From contig NZ_CP020737.1 in NCBI RefSeq assembly GCF_002097715.1, forward strand, positions 2,170,001 through 2,234,000: a stretch of DNA of 64,000 nt, read 5' to 3'. The notes under the pieces are model-generated. The model made no database searches. It saw nothing but the letters and a program-made list of their open reading frames with translations, and had not been told where the DNA came from. The position numbers and the translations under genes were made by a program. Position 1 is the stretch's first letter; every line of letters begins with the position of its first letter. The stretch comes from Burkholderia ubonensis subsp. mesacidophila (GTDB lineage Bacteria > Pseudomonadota > Gammaproteobacteria > Burkholderiales > Burkholderiaceae). This document shows, in pieces, positions 30,618 through 42,508 of this stretch.

Positions 30618-31284
30618 GGATACGACAACTCGCAGGAATAGACGCGCGGCGCTGGCCGCACTGCTGGGCGGCGTGCTCGCCGCAACCGCGGCCGGGCTCG
30701 CTTGCGCCGCGACGCCGCCGGCCCAGCCCGTGATCGTGGTGCTGGGCGACAGCCTGTCGGCCGAATACGGGCTGCCGCGCGACACCGGATGGGTCGCACT
30801 GCTGCGGCAACGGCTCGCCACCGAGCGGATCGATTATAGCGTCGCCAACGCGAGCGTCAGCGGCGACACCACGAGCGGCGGACGCGCCCGCCTGCCCGCC
30901 GTCCTCGCGCGGCTCAAGCCCGCGGTCGTCGTCGTCGAGCTCGGCGCGAACGACGCGCTGCGCGGCGTGCCGCTCGCGACGACCGAACGCAACCTGCGCG
31001 AGATCGTCGCCGACGCCCAGCGGGCGCGCGCGAAGGTCGTGCTGGTCGGCATGTTCGTGCCACCCAACTACGGCCTCGACTACACGCAGAAGTTCCACGG
31101 CATCTATACGCGCCTGTCGAAGGATCTCCGCGTCCCCCTGGTGCCGTTCCTGCTGGCCGGCATCGAGAACCGTCCCGACATGTTCCAGGCCGACCAGATC
31201 CATCCGACCCAGCAGGCACAGGGCGTGCTGCTCGACAACGTGTGGCCGTCGCTGAAACCGCTGCTTGGCAAACCGCGCGGCTGA
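30616..31284 (+). CDS. tesA: arylesterase / acyl-CoA thioesterase I (SGNH hydrolase)
   Basis: Periplasmic SGNH-fold lipase/thioesterase/lysophospholipase. The 222-residue product starts with DTTTRRNRRAALAALLGG and a hydrophobic stretch ending LACAATPP, a signal peptide. The four SGNH blocks are visible: GDSLSAEYG (Ser), SVSGDTTSGG (Gly), ELGANDALRG (Asn) and DQIHPTQQAQ (Asp/His). I take the ATG at 30616; one at 30592 (MIGSLILS) is possible but lengthens the segment before the signal core. The divergent ABC gene begins at the same CATG. A shared terminator with ppiD follows at 31324. Confidence 0.92.
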   Translation: MDTTTRRNRRAALAALLGGVLAATAAGLACAATPPAQPVIVVLGDSLSAEYGLPRDTGWVALLRQRLATERIDYSVANASVSGDTTSGGRARLPAVLARLKPAVVVVELGANDALRGVPLATTERNLREIVADAQRARAKVVLVGMFVPPNYGLDYTQKFHGIYTRLSKDLRVPLVPFLLAGIENRPDMFQADQIHPTQQAQGVLLDNVWPSLKPLLGKPRG

Positions 31285-31323
31285 ACGCGCGCCGCGCCGG
31301 CGGTCTGCAAGCGCCCGGCCAAC

Positions 31324-31353
31324 AAAAAGCCCCGCTCGATGGCGGGGCTTTTT
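31324..31353. terminator. bidirectional terminator between tesA and ppiD
   Basis: AAAAAGCCCCGC, TCGATG loop, GCGGGGCTTTTT: works on both strands for the convergent tesA (plus) and ppiD (minus) genes. Confidence 0.92.
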
Positions 31354-31372
31354 GCTGTCGACGAAGCGGAGA

Positions 31373-33307
31373 TCAGTTTCCGCCGTCCTGCGCGGCATTG
31401 GCCGTCGAACCGTACAGCTTGACCTTCGAGCGGTCGCGCAGCGCGGCGAGATAGGCTTCGCCTTCGCTCTGCGCGTCGACCTGCGCCATCTGCTGCTGCG
31501 CGGCCGCGAGCTGCTGCGGATCGACCGCGGAGCCCGCGATCACCGCATTCACGCGGTAGATCGCATAGCCGTCCGCGCCGAGGTCGACACCGATGTAGGC
31601 CGGCAGCGCCTTCGCATCGACCTTGTAGACCGCGCTCAGCGCCGCGGGCGTCAGGCCGTGCGACTGCGTGCGCGACAGGGTTGTCGCCGCGGCGAAGCCC
31701 GTGGTCGCCTTGGACTTCTGCAACTCGGCGAGCTTTGCCGCACCGTCCTTCTTCGCGAGTTCCGCGGCCTGCTCGGCGACCACCTTCTGGCGCACCGCAT
31801 CCTTGATCGCGTCGAGCGCGGGCACGGCGGCCGGCTTGTAGTCGGTCACGCGCGCCGAGATCAGCGTGTTGTTGCCGATGTCGATCGCCTGCGTGTTGTT
31901 CTGGCTCTTCACCGAGTCGGCCGCGAACACCGCAGCCAGGAACTTCGCGTTGTTCAGCGGGCTGGTGGGCGGCAGCGCGGGGTTCGGCGTCGGCGTGACG
32001 GTGGCCGTCTGGATCGTCAGCTTGTACTTGTCCGCAGCCGGCTGCAGGCTCTTCGCCTTCTCGTAGACGGTCGACGTGAAGCCTTCCGCGTTGTCCGAGA
32101 ACGCCTTCGACGCGTACTGCTGCTTCAGCTCCACCGCGATCGCATCCTTCACTTCCGCGAACGGCTTCACGGCCGCCGGCTTCACTTCGGTCGCCTTCAG
32201 GATGTGGAAGCCCAGATCCGACTGCACGATGCCGCTCACGTCGCCCTGCTTCAGCGCGAACGCGGCATCGTCGAACGCCTTGCCGCCCGCGGTCGAGCCG
32301 CGCGTGATGAAGCCGAGGTCGCCGCCCTTCGCCGCCGACGGCGCGTCCTGCGAACTCTTCTGCGCGATCTGCGCGAACTGGTCCGGATGCGCCTTCACAT
32401 CGGCGAGCAGCTGCTCGGCCTTCGCCTTCGCGGCCGCCTTGTCCGCGGCGCTGGCGTCGCCGGCCGCCGCGATGAAGATGTGGCTCACGCGCACCTGCGC
32501 TTCGGTGCGGAAGTGCGTCGGGTTGTCGTCGTAGAACTTCTTGATGTCCGCGTCTGTCGGCTGCGCGTTCGCCGCGGCCGCTGCCGGCGAATAGACGAGA
32601 TACTGGATCGTCGCGGTCTCCGGCGTCGCGAAGCTCTGCTTGTGCGCGTCGTAGTACGCGGCGAGCTGCGCGTCGGTCGGCTGCACCTTCGACGCGTAGT
32701 CGCTCGTCTTCAGCACGAGCGCCTGCACTTCACGCTGCTGCGCGGCGAGTTCGGACAGCCGCTGCGCGAGGCTCTTCGGCGTGAACGCGCTCGACACGAT
32801 GCTGGCCGGGATCTGCTGCAGCGCCAGGCTGTAGCGCACGCGCTCCTGGTACTGCTCGGGCGTCATGCCCTGGAACGACAGCAGCTGCGCATAGCGCTCG
32901 ACGTCGATCGAGCCGTCCGGCTTCTTCAGCGACGCGATCATCGGGTCGCCCAGCAACGCCTCGCGCACCGCGTTGTCGGACGCGGTCAGGTGCAGGCGCT
33001 GCGTCTCGTCGGCGAGCACGCGCTGCTGGATCAGGCCGTCGAGCACTTCCTTGCGGTGCTCGGGCGTGTCGAACGACTTCAGGTCGAACTGCGCGCCGAG
33101 CATCTGACGCGCGCGATCGATCTGCTGACGGTACGTTCCGTCGAATTCGACTCGCGTGATCTTGTGCCCGTTGACCGCCGCGACGTTCGCGCTTTCATCG
33201 AAGAAGCCGCGGAAGCCTTGGATCCCGACGAAACCCAGCCCCGGCAACACGATCAGGAGCAGGAGCGCCATCATCAGGCGCTGGTGATTACGGAAGAAAT
33301 CGAGCAT
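31373..33307 (-). CDS. ppiD: inner-membrane-anchored periplasmic chaperone PpiD
   Basis: Membrane-tethered SurA-like folding factor that meets proteins emerging from the Sec translocon. The 644-residue product begins MLDFFRNHQRLMMALLLLIV, the typical short cytoplasmic end plus one transmembrane helix (about residues 12-30). A SurA_N-like chaperone region covers about 30-200 (VNGHKITRVEFDGTYRQQ, LIQQRVLADETQRLHL) and a parvulin domain about 255-370 (VRVSHIFIAAAGD, GGDLGFITRGSTAGGKAFDD, DLGFHILKATEV), followed by a long C-terminal region. It lies downstream of hupB with two tRNA genes between, the order lon-hupB-tRNA-ppiD. Confidence 0.95.
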   Translation of the reverse strand: MLDFFRNHQRLMMALLLLIVLPGLGFVGIQGFRGFFDESANVAAVNGHKITRVEFDGTYRQQIDRARQMLGAQFDLKSFDTPEHRKEVLDGLIQQRVLADETQRLHLTASDNAVREALLGDPMIASLKKPDGSIDVERYAQLLSFQGMTPEQYQERVRYSLALQQIPASIVSSAFTPKSLAQRLSELAAQQREVQALVLKTSDYASKVQPTDAQLAAYYDAHKQSFATPETATIQYLVYSPAAAAANAQPTDADIKKFYDDNPTHFRTEAQVRVSHIFIAAAGDASAADKAAAKAKAEQLLADVKAHPDQFAQIAQKSSQDAPSAAKGGDLGFITRGSTAGGKAFDDAAFALKQGDVSGIVQSDLGFHILKATEVKPAAVKPFAEVKDAIAVELKQQYASKAFSDNAEGFTSTVYEKAKSLQPAADKYKLTIQTATVTPTPNPALPPTSPLNNAKFLAAVFAADSVKSQNNTQAIDIGNNTLISARVTDYKPAAVPALDAIKDAVRQKVVAEQAAELAKKDGAAKLAELQKSKATTGFAAATTLSRTQSHGLTPAALSAVYKVDAKALPAYIGVDLGADGYAIYRVNAVIAGSAVDPQQLAAAQQQMAQVDAQSEGEAYLAALRDRSKVKLYGSTANAAQDGGN

Positions 33308-33455
33308 GCGTGACGGGGTGTGTATTGGACAAAACGCCCGATATTACAACAGCGGGCAGGAAAAAAGGCGAAACGGGGGTTCGACGGCCGTGCGGACGGG
33401 CTCGCCGCCGCGCTGCGGGCCGCGGAACACGGGCAAAAAAGCGAGGCAGAAAAGA

Positions 33456-33482
33456 AAATGCCCGCACGAGGCGGGCACATTC
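33456..33482 (-). terminator. intrinsic terminator, outer copy
   Basis: On the minus strand TGCCCGC, CTCGT, GCGGGCA then TTTTCTTTT. It directly follows the tRNA-Asp 3'-end fragment, just as the terminator at 33640-33665 follows the intact tRNA-Asp. Confidence 0.85.
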
Positions 33483-33490
33483 TTTTGTTT

Positions 33491-33511
33491 TGGCGGAGCG
33501 GACGGGACTCG
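33491..33511 (-). pseudogene. tRNA-Asp 3'-end fragment (21 nt incl. CCA)
   Basis: Bases 33491-33511 are identical to the 3' end of the intact tRNA-Asp (33672-33692), including T-arm strand, acceptor strand and CCA. The rest of the tRNA is absent. Together with the terminator copy at 33456 it forms a repeat about 55 bases long, offset by 181 bases from the intact gene. It could be an integration-site remnant or a collapsed second tRNA-Asp gene. Confidence 0.8.
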
Positions 33512-33604
33512 CCTGCATCCTGCAGGCCGCGGATGCGCCTGCAGGCGCATCCCTTCGGGTCCCGCCGGAAGCCGCGCAGGCGGCTTCCTCCACTCCGCAG
33601 CCAC
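33491..33604 (-). other. highly folded intergenic element
   Basis: The minus strand from 33604 to 33491 can form nested stems: GCGGAG with CTCCGC at the ends, a 9-bp hairpin (GGAAGCCGC, CTGC loop, GCGGCTTCC), CGGGAC with GTCCCG, a 9-bp hairpin (GGATGCGCC, TGCA loop, GGCGCATCC, part of a perfect 22-bp palindrome) and CCTGCA, GGA loop, TGCAGG. Two of the closing strands are the tRNA-Asp fragment, and an intrinsic terminator follows. The 364-base gap 33308-33671 has no other gene; the remainder near 33308-33450 shows nothing I can name. Confidence 0.5.
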
Positions 33605-33639
33605 GTGCCCGCCCGCGGGCACAAAAAAGCTACAAACAA

Positions 33640-33665
33640 AAATGCCCGCACAAGGCGGGCATTTA
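33640..33665 (-). terminator. intrinsic terminator after tRNA-Asp
   Basis: On the minus strand AAATGCCCGC, CTTGT, GCGGGCATTTTTG, starting seven bases after the CCA end of tRNA-Asp. Confidence 0.9.
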
Positions 33666-33671
33666 TTGTTC

Positions 33672-33748
33672 TGGCGGAGCGGACGGGACTCGAACCCGCG
33701 ACCCCCGGCGTGACAGGCCGGTATTCTAACCGACTGAACTACCGCTCC
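33672..33748 (-). tRNA. tRNA-Asp (GTC)
   Basis: A 77-nt cloverleaf on the minus strand: acceptor GGAGCGG with CCGCTCC, anticodon stem-loop CCGGCCTGTCACGCCGG with anticodon GTC, T-loop GGTTCGAGTCCC and encoded CCA. It is 23 bases downstream of tRNA-Val and likely on the same transcript, ended by the terminator at 33640. Confidence 0.97.
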
Positions 33749-33771
33749 TTGGTCTGGCTGAACCGCGAAAC

Positions 33772-33847
33772 TGGTGGGTGCTGAGGGGTTCGAACCCCCG
33801 ACCTACGCCTTGTAAGGGCGCCGCTCTACCAGCTGAGCTAAGCACCC
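33772..33847 (-). tRNA. tRNA-Val (TAC)
   Basis: A 76-nt cloverleaf on the minus strand: acceptor GGGTGCT with AGCACCC, anticodon loop in GCCCTTACAAGGC with anticodon TAC, T-loop GGTTCGAACCCC and encoded CCA. It lies 57 bases after the hupB stop. Confidence 0.97.
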
Positions 33848-33904
33848 GTTCCGGATTCATTCTGGCTGCGATCTGCGTTTCAGCATCAACAACCAGCGAG
33901 CCCG

Positions 33905-34177
33905 CTAGTTTAATTCATCCTTCAGAACTTTGCCAGCCCTAAATCTCGGAATTTTTGCAGCGCTGATTTCGATCGGCGCGCCGGTGCGCGGATCACGTCC
34001 CTGCCGTGCGCTGCGCTCGGCCACCACGAACGTGCCGAAGCCCGCGATCGTCACGCTGCCGTCCGACTTGAGCGTCTGCGTCACGGCCTCGATCACCGCC
34101 TCCAGCGCGCGGGCGGCGGACAGCTTCGACAGGTCCGCCTGCCGCGCAATATGCTCGATCAGCTCTGTCTTGTTCAT
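33905..34177 (-). CDS. hupB: DNA-binding protein HU-beta
   Basis: Small nucleoid protein that bends and compacts DNA as a dimer. The 90-residue product has the full HU domain: NKTELIEHIARQADLSK at the start, the GFGTF and beta-arm segment VAERSARQGRDPRTG near residues 50-65, and PRFRAGKVLKDELN at the end. The ATG at 34177 is preceded by GGGAG; an adjacent GTG at 34180 is less likely. It sits directly downstream of lon and is separated from it by an intrinsic terminator, so it has its own transcription start. Confidence 0.96.
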   Translation of the reverse strand: MNKTELIEHIARQADLSKLSAARALEAVIEAVTQTLKSDGSVTIAGFGTFVVAERSARQGRDPRTGAPIEISAAKIPRFRAGKVLKDELN

Positions 34178-34213
34178 CACCGTGCTCCCAGTCGTCGTGC
34201 TTGCGTACCGCGC

Positions 34214-34244
34214 ATAAAAAAACCCGCGGACACGCCGCGGGTTT
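34214..34244 (-). terminator. Rho-independent terminator after lon
   Basis: On the minus strand AACCCGCGG, CGTGT, CCGCGGGTTTTTTT: 9-bp stem and a 7-base T-run, 24 bases past the lon stop. Confidence 0.93.
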
Positions 34245-34267
34245 CGTGAACAACCGTCACATCAGGC

Positions 34268-36691
<2,424 letters not shown>

Positions 36692-36827
36692 TTCATTTCC
36701 CCATGAGTGGAATCAATTGTTCGGTAATTGAGGCCGGCGCATCCGATTGCAAGGCCTCCAAGCGTGGGAAATATTCGGTAAGAAAGTAACCGCCGCGTGT
36801 TGAGTCAGATTACCCACAAGATAAACG

Positions 36828-36865
36828 AAAAAAAGCCGTTCACGCTTCGATGAACGGCCTTTTTT
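36828..36865 (-). terminator. Rho-independent terminator after clpX
   Basis: On the minus strand AAAGGCCGTTCA, TCGAAGCG loop, TGAACGGCTTTTTTT, 25 bases past the clpX stop. It separates clpX from lon transcripts. Confidence 0.93.
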
Positions 36866-36889
36866 GTCTGAACATAGTCGTCAAGCCGG

Positions 36890-38161
<1,272 letters not shown>

Positions 38162-38283
38162 GAATGTATGAGCCTCCGGACAGGTAAATGACATGATACG
38201 CCGAATGCTCCGCGCGCCACGACCTAGGGCGCGACCTGAGCCGGCTGGATGCGATTGCCGCAGATGCTCGGGGCGTATCGGGC

Positions 38284-38307
38284 GTGCCGCCGCTAATGGG
38301 GCGGCAC
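38284..38307 (-). other. hairpin in the clpP-clpX intergenic region
   Basis: GTGCCGCC folds with GGCGGCAC (8 bp, 8-base loop) ten bases past the clpP stop, with no T-run. It could be a processing or attenuation element between clpP and clpX rather than a full terminator. Confidence 0.4.
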
Positions 38308-38317
38308 CCCACTAAGT

Positions 38318-38971
38318 TCACGGACGCTTCAACAGCACCTGATCGATCAGCCCGTACGCCTTCGCGTCCTCGCTCGACATGAAGTTGTCGCGGTCGGTGT
38401 CGCGCGCGATGCGCTCGACGTCCTGGCCCGTGTGCTGCGCGAGCAACTGGTTGAGCCGCTCCTTCAGGTAGAGGATCTCGCGCGCCTGGATCTCGATGTC
38501 CGACGCCTGACCGCGCGCGCCGCCGAGCGGCTGGTGGATCATCACGCGCGAGTTCGGCAGCGCGAAACGCTTGCCCTTCGCGCCCGACGCGAGCAGGAAC
38601 GCGCCCATGCTCGCGGCAAGGCCCATGCACAGCGTCGACACGTCCGGCTTGATGAACTGCATCGTGTCGTAGATCGCCATGCCGGCCGACACCGAACCGC
38701 CCGGGCTGTTGATGTACAGGCTGATGTCCTTGTCCGGATTCTCGCTCTCGAGGAACAGCAGCTGCGCGACCACGAGGTTGGCGGTCTGGTCGTTCACTTC
38801 GCCGACCATGAACACCAGGCGCTCCTTCAGGAGACGCGAATAGATGTCGTACGAACGCTCGCCGCGGCCGCTCGTTTCGACGACGATCGGAACCAGCCCC
38901 AGCGCCTGGGCCTCGAAACCCTGCGGCGCGTTCGAAGCAAGCATGTCCAGCAATTCAGCGCGAGTGATCAT
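38318..38971 (-). CDS. clpP: ATP-dependent Clp protease proteolytic subunit ClpP
   Basis: Serine peptidase that forms the double-heptamer chamber of ClpXP/ClpAP. The 217-residue product has the catalytic Ser121 in GLAASMGAF, His146 in [12 protein letters not shown] and the aspartate in DTDRDNFMS, plus the [15 protein letters not shown] handle region. A short N-terminal extension ([14 protein letters not shown]) precedes the mature start, as in the proteobacterial propeptide form. It lies between tig and clpX, the standard tig-clpP-clpX order. Confidence 0.97.
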   Translation of the reverse strand: MITRAELLDMLASNAPQGFEAQALGLVPIVVETSGRGERSYDIYSRLLKERLVFMVGEVNDQTANLVVAQLLFLESENPDKDISLYINSPGGSVSAGMAIYDTMQFIKPDVSTLCMGLAASMGAFLLASGAKGKRFALPNSRVMIHQPLGGARGQASDIEIQAREILYLKERLNQLLAQHTGQDVERIARDTDRDNFMSSEDAKAYGLIDQVLLKRP

Positions 38972-39056
38972 TCAATGAACCTTGTTCGAATGGAAAATTG
39001 AACGGAAGGAAGCCGCCCGCTCAATCGCCATATTAATGGCAACCGTGCGCCTGACG

Positions 39057-39099
39057 TAAAAACGGCGTGCGGGCCGTCGCTCCGACAGCCGGCACGCCG
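39057..39099 (-). terminator. Rho-independent terminator after tig
   Basis: On the minus strand CGGCGTGC ... GCACGCCG then TTTTTA, with an inner extension, 13 bases past the tig stop. It would separate tig from clpP at least partly. Confidence 0.85.
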
Positions 39100-39111
39100 C
39101 TAGAGCGACAC

Positions 39112-40458
39112 TTACGCTTGCGCCGATGCGCTCGCGAGTGTTTCGAAGCTCACTTCCTTGTCCGTCACCTTCGCCTTGCCCAGCACGAAATCGACGACGT
39201 TGCTTTCAACGACGAACGCTTCCATCTCGGCGAGGCGCTGCTGGTTCGAATAATACCAGCGGACCACTTCCTTCGGGTCTTCGTAGCTCTTCGCGAACTC
39301 GTCGACTTCCGCACGGATCTGCTCCGGCTTCGCTTCCAGGCTGTTCGCCTTCACCAGCTCGGCGAGCACGAGGCCCAGCTTCACGCGGCGCTCGGCCTGC
39401 TCGGTGAACATCTCGGCCGGGATCGGCGCGTCCTTTGCGTTCGGCACACCGCGCTGCGCGAGGTCCTGGCGCGCCATTTCGACGAGGCGCTGCTGGTCCT
39501 GCTCGATCAGCGCCTTCGGCACGTCGAGCTCGGAGATCTTCAGCAGTGCGTCCATCACCTGGTTCTTGACGATCGCCTGCGTGCGGCGCTTTGCCTCACG
39601 CTCGAGGTTTTCCTTGATCTCGCCGCGCATCTTGGCCAGATCGCCGTCTTCGATGCCGAGCGACTTCGCGAAGTCGGCGTCGATCTCCGGCAGGTGCGGC
39701 CATTCGATCTTCTTCATCGTGACCGTGAACTGCGCGGTCTTGCCTGCCACGTCCTTGCCGTGATAGTCGTCCGGGAACTTCAGGTCGAATTCGCGCGCTT
39801 CGCCGGCCTTCAGGCCCAGCGCAGCCGTTTCGAATTCCGGCAGCATGCGGCCTTCGCCGAGCACGAACGGGAAGTCTTCCGCGGTGCCGCCCTGGAATGC
39901 GACGCCGTCGAGCTTGCCGACGAAGTCGACCGTCACGCGGTCGCCGTTCTGCGCTGCGGTGTCCGCGCCGCCGTCGCCGTGCTCGCCGCCTTCGCCGCGT
40001 GCGTGGAAGTGCACGCGCTGCTTGCGCAGGATGTCGAGCGTGCGGTCGATTTCAGCGTCGCCGATCGTCGTCGTCGAGCGCTCGACTTCAGCCGTCGCCA
40101 GGTCGCCGATCTTCACTTCCGGATAGACCTCGAACGTCGCGTCGAACGCATACGCGCCTTCCGCCTGCTCCTGCTTCGGCGCGAAGCTCGGCTGGCCCGC
40201 GACGCGCAGGTTCTCGGCACGGCTGATCGTGAAGAACTCCTGGCCGATCTTGTCGCTCAGGACTTCCGCCTCGACCTGACCCGCATATTGCTGCGCGACC
40301 ATCTTCAGCGGCACCTTGCCCGGGCGGAAACCCGGCATGCGCACGGTCTTCGCGAGTTTCTGGATACGGGTGTCGATTTCCTTCTGAACCGTTTCTTTCG
40401 GCAGGGAAATCGTCACGCGGCGTTCAAGCTTGCCGAGGTTTTCAACAACGTTAGCCAT
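39112..40458 (-). CDS. tig: trigger factor, ribosome-associated chaperone
   Basis: Binds nascent chains at the ribosome exit and has peptidyl-prolyl isomerase activity. The 448-residue product has the ribosome-binding N-domain ([16 protein letters not shown] at the start and [12 protein letters not shown], the GFRxGxxP signature, near residues 44-55), an FKBP-like domain about 155-245 ([28 protein letters not shown]) and the long helical C-terminal domain. A short Gly/Ala/His-rich insertion ([10 protein letters not shown]) lies just before the FKBP domain. It is first in the tig-clpP-clpX series. Confidence 0.96.
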   Translation of the reverse strand: MANVVENLGKLERRVTISLPKETVQKEIDTRIQKLAKTVRMPGFRPGKVPLKMVAQQYAGQVEAEVLSDKIGQEFFTISRAENLRVAGQPSFAPKQEQAEGAYAFDATFEVYPEVKIGDLATAEVERSTTTIGDAEIDRTLDILRKQRVHFHARGEGGEHGDGGADTAAQNGDRVTVDFVGKLDGVAFQGGTAEDFPFVLGEGRMLPEFETAALGLKAGEAREFDLKFPDDYHGKDVAGKTAQFTVTMKKIEWPHLPEIDADFAKSLGIEDGDLAKMRGEIKENLEREAKRRTQAIVKNQVMDALLKISELDVPKALIEQDQQRLVEMARQDLAQRGVPNAKDAPIPAEMFTEQAERRVKLGLVLAELVKANSLEAKPEQIRAEVDEFAKSYEDPKEVVRWYYSNQQRLAEMEAFVVESNVVDFVLGKAKVTDKEVSFETLASASAQA

Positions 40459-40824
40459 GGCTTCAATCGTCCTAAAATTATTCGAGCGAATCGGGTTTTC
40501 CTTGCCGTGCCTGCCTGGCGGCGTCATACGCCGCACCGAAACGCCACGCCATCCTTGCATGCGCCGGGAGGGCTGACGCAAGCGGCTCGGAGCACGGCTT
40601 TGGCCGGAAGAATCGACTATTCTAGCAAACAATTTTCCCTGTACCGCCAGAACCGGCCACGCGCGTGCGCGGCCGTTGCGCGGCGGCCGCCGATGCGCAT
40701 GGATCGCCGATATGCCGCCGCGCATATCCACGCCCGCCCCCGCATCCTGTAAGCTCCTTCGGATAGCGCATGCGCCGCCGCACGGCGGCCAATCGTCCGA
40801 CCAATTACGCCAACCGGAGACACC
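40459..40824. other. 366-base divergent regulatory region, tig / glycerate kinase
   Basis: Contains no convincing gene. The AT-rich part is 40605-40645, with an extended -10 for tig; the rest is GC-rich with several short palindromic stretches (40670-40735) and no element I can name. Confidence 0.5.
40619..40627 (-). promoter_or_regulatory. extended -10 promoter candidate for tig
   Basis: TGCTAGAAT on the minus strand, the TGnTANAAT form of an extended -10 element, lies about 160 bases upstream of the tig start in the only AT-rich stretch of this gap. No good -35 is present. Confidence 0.4.
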
Positions 40825-41970
40825 ATGCCGCATCACCCGTCCGCGCCCGTCGTCGTCATCGCGCCCGATTCGTTCAAAGGCTCGCTTTCCGCCGCCCAGG
40901 TCGCGGACGCGATCGCATCCGGCATCCGCCGCGCGCGCCCCGACGCTGTCGTGCGCTGCTGCCCGATGGCCGACGGCGGCGAAGGCACGCTCGACGCGAT
41001 GCTCGCCGGCGGCGGCGCGCGGCGCATCGTGACGGTGGCCGGCGCGTCGCTCGCGGCGCGCGACGCCGCGGTCGGCGTCATCGATGCGCGCACCGCGATC
41101 GTCGAGACGGCCGAGATCGTCGGCATTACCGATCCGGTCGGGATGAGCGTCGCGGTCGACGCGCGCAGCACGCGCGGGATGGGCGAAGCGATCCGCCGGC
41201 TGCTCGACGACGGCGTGCGGCGGTTCTTCGTCGCGCTCGGCGGCAGCAGCACCAACGATGCCGGCGCGGGGCTCCTCGCCGGGCTCGGGCTGCGCTGCCT
41301 CGACGCCGCCGGCCAGCCGGTCGAGCCGGTGCCGGCGCGGCTCGCCGAGATCGCGCGGATCGACGCGTCGGGGCTCGACCCGCGCATCGCGGAGGCCGAG
41401 TTCATCGGCATGTCGGACGTCGACAACCCGCTGACGGGCGCGCATGGCGCGACCGCGGTGTTCGGCCCGCAAAAGGGCGTGACGCCCGAGCAGGTTGCGA
41501 CCCTCGACGCGGCGCTCGGCCATTTCGCCGACCTGCTCGAAGCGGCGCTCGACCGGCGCGGCCGCGACCTGCCGGGCGCCGGCGCGGCCGGCGGCCTCGG
41601 CTTCGCGCTGCACATGCTCGGCGCGCGCTTCGAGGCGGGCGCGGAAGTCGTCGCGCGGCAGGTCGGGCTCGACGCGGCGCTCGCGGGCGCGGACTGGCTG
41701 ATCACCGGCGAAGGCCGCTCGGACGTGCAGACGCTGCACGGCAAGGCGCCGTTCATCGCGTGCCGCCATGCGCAGGCGGCGGGCGTGCCGGCGTCGCTGC
41801 TGTCGGGCGCCGTCGATCCGGCCGCGCTGCCGCGCCTTGCCGAGCATTTTTCCGGGTGCTTCTCGCCCGCGCCGGGCCCGATCACGCTCGACGTCGCGAT
41901 CCGCGACGCCGCCAGCCTGCTCGCGAACGAGGCGGAGCAGCTGACGCGCCTGAAATACGGCGGGCGCTGA
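40825..41970 (+). CDS. glycerate 2-kinase (GarK/GlxK family)
   Basis: Phosphorylates D-glycerate to 2-phosphoglycerate, linking glyoxylate/glycerate metabolism to glycolysis. The 381-residue product shows the family signatures [20 protein letters not shown] near residues 9-28, [16 protein letters not shown] near residues 45-60, [19 protein letters not shown] near residues 137-155, and [18 protein letters not shown] near residues 292-309. The following MarR gene is on the same strand 62 bases later. No glyoxylate carboligase or hydroxypyruvate genes lie in the window. Confidence 0.93.
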   Translation: MPHHPSAPVVVIAPDSFKGSLSAAQVADAIASGIRRARPDAVVRCCPMADGGEGTLDAMLAGGGARRIVTVAGASLAARDAAVGVIDARTAIVETAEIVGITDPVGMSVAVDARSTRGMGEAIRRLLDDGVRRFFVALGGSSTNDAGAGLLAGLGLRCLDAAGQPVEPVPARLAEIARIDASGLDPRIAEAEFIGMSDVDNPLTGAHGATAVFGPQKGVTPEQVATLDAALGHFADLLEAALDRRGRDLPGAGAAGGLGFALHMLGARFEAGAEVVARQVGLDAALAGADWLITGEGRSDVQTLHGKAPFIACRHAQAAGVPASLLSGAVDPAALPRLAEHFSGCFSPAPGPITLDVAIRDAASLLANEAEQLTRLKYGGR

Positions 41971-42032
41971 CCGTTGACCCGAGCGCGCGATACGGGAACA
42001 ATCGGGCCCGCCCTTTATCTTCAGGATTCGAC

Positions 42033-42479
42033 ATGAAAGGCCGTCCAGCCGGGCTCGATCAGTTTCTGACCTACCGCCTCCACGTACTCACGAAGCGTTC
42101 CGACCGCGGCATCGGCGAGGTCTACCGCGACAAGCTCGGCATCTCGCTGCCCGAGGCGCGCGTGATCGCAGCCGTCGGCGCATTCGGCCCGTTTTCGATC
42201 ATGGATCTCGCGCGCCACACCAACCTCGACAAGAGCCAGGCGAGCCGCGCTGCCGAGGCGCTGCTGCAGCAGGGGCTCCTCGAACGCAGCGCCAGCGAGG
42301 CGGACGGCCGGATCGTGCTGATCGCGCTCACGCCGGACGGCCGCGCGCTGCATCGCAAGATCATGCCGATCGTGCGCAAGTGGAACGACGGGCTGCTCGC
42401 CTGCCTGTCCGACAGCGAGCGCAACACGTTCGAACGGCTGCTGGAGAAGGTGCTCAGCCACGCGCTCGAGCACGACTGA
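42033..42479 (+). CDS. MarR family transcriptional regulator
   Basis: A 148-residue winged-helix regulator. The DNA-binding core is visible as [35 protein letters not shown], split here as [19 protein letters not shown] and LLQQGLLER, near residues 50-85, followed by the wing with [17 protein letters not shown]. The dimerisation helices flank it. AGGA precedes the ATG. The effector and targets are not evident; it may control the adjacent glycerate kinase gene or a distant operon. Confidence 0.9.
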   Translation: MKGRPAGLDQFLTYRLHVLTKRSDRGIGEVYRDKLGISLPEARVIAAVGAFGPFSIMDLARHTNLDKSQASRAAEALLQQGLLERSASEADGRIVLIALTPDGRALHRKIMPIVRKWNDGLLACLSDSERNTFERLLEKVLSHALEHD

Positions 42480-42484
42480 GCCGC

Positions 42485-42503
42485 GCGGGGCAGCCCGCCC
42501 CGC
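42485..42503. terminator. hairpin between convergent marR and panE-like genes
   Basis: GCGGGGC, AGCCC loop, GCCCCGC: a 7-bp GC stem between two convergent stops, without a T-run. Confidence 0.4.
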
Positions 42504-42508
42504 TCCGT

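Noticed and set aside
33605..33630. Hairpin GTGCCCG/CGGGCAC followed by AAAAAA taken as a terminator
   Set aside because: The A-run follows on the plus strand and precedes the stem on the minus strand, so there is no T-run after the hairpin on either strand.
33306..33784. Several plus-strand open frames across the tRNA-Asp region, one ending in GRDSNPRP
   Set aside because: The GRDSNPRP-type peptide is the usual spurious translation of the antisense of tRNA genes; the frames overlap tRNA genes and terminators and have no independent support.
36692..36827. Heat-shock (sigma32) promoter upstream of lon
   Set aside because: I looked for CTTGAAA with a CCCCATNT partner at 12-16 bases and found no acceptable pair in this gap, so I do not annotate one.
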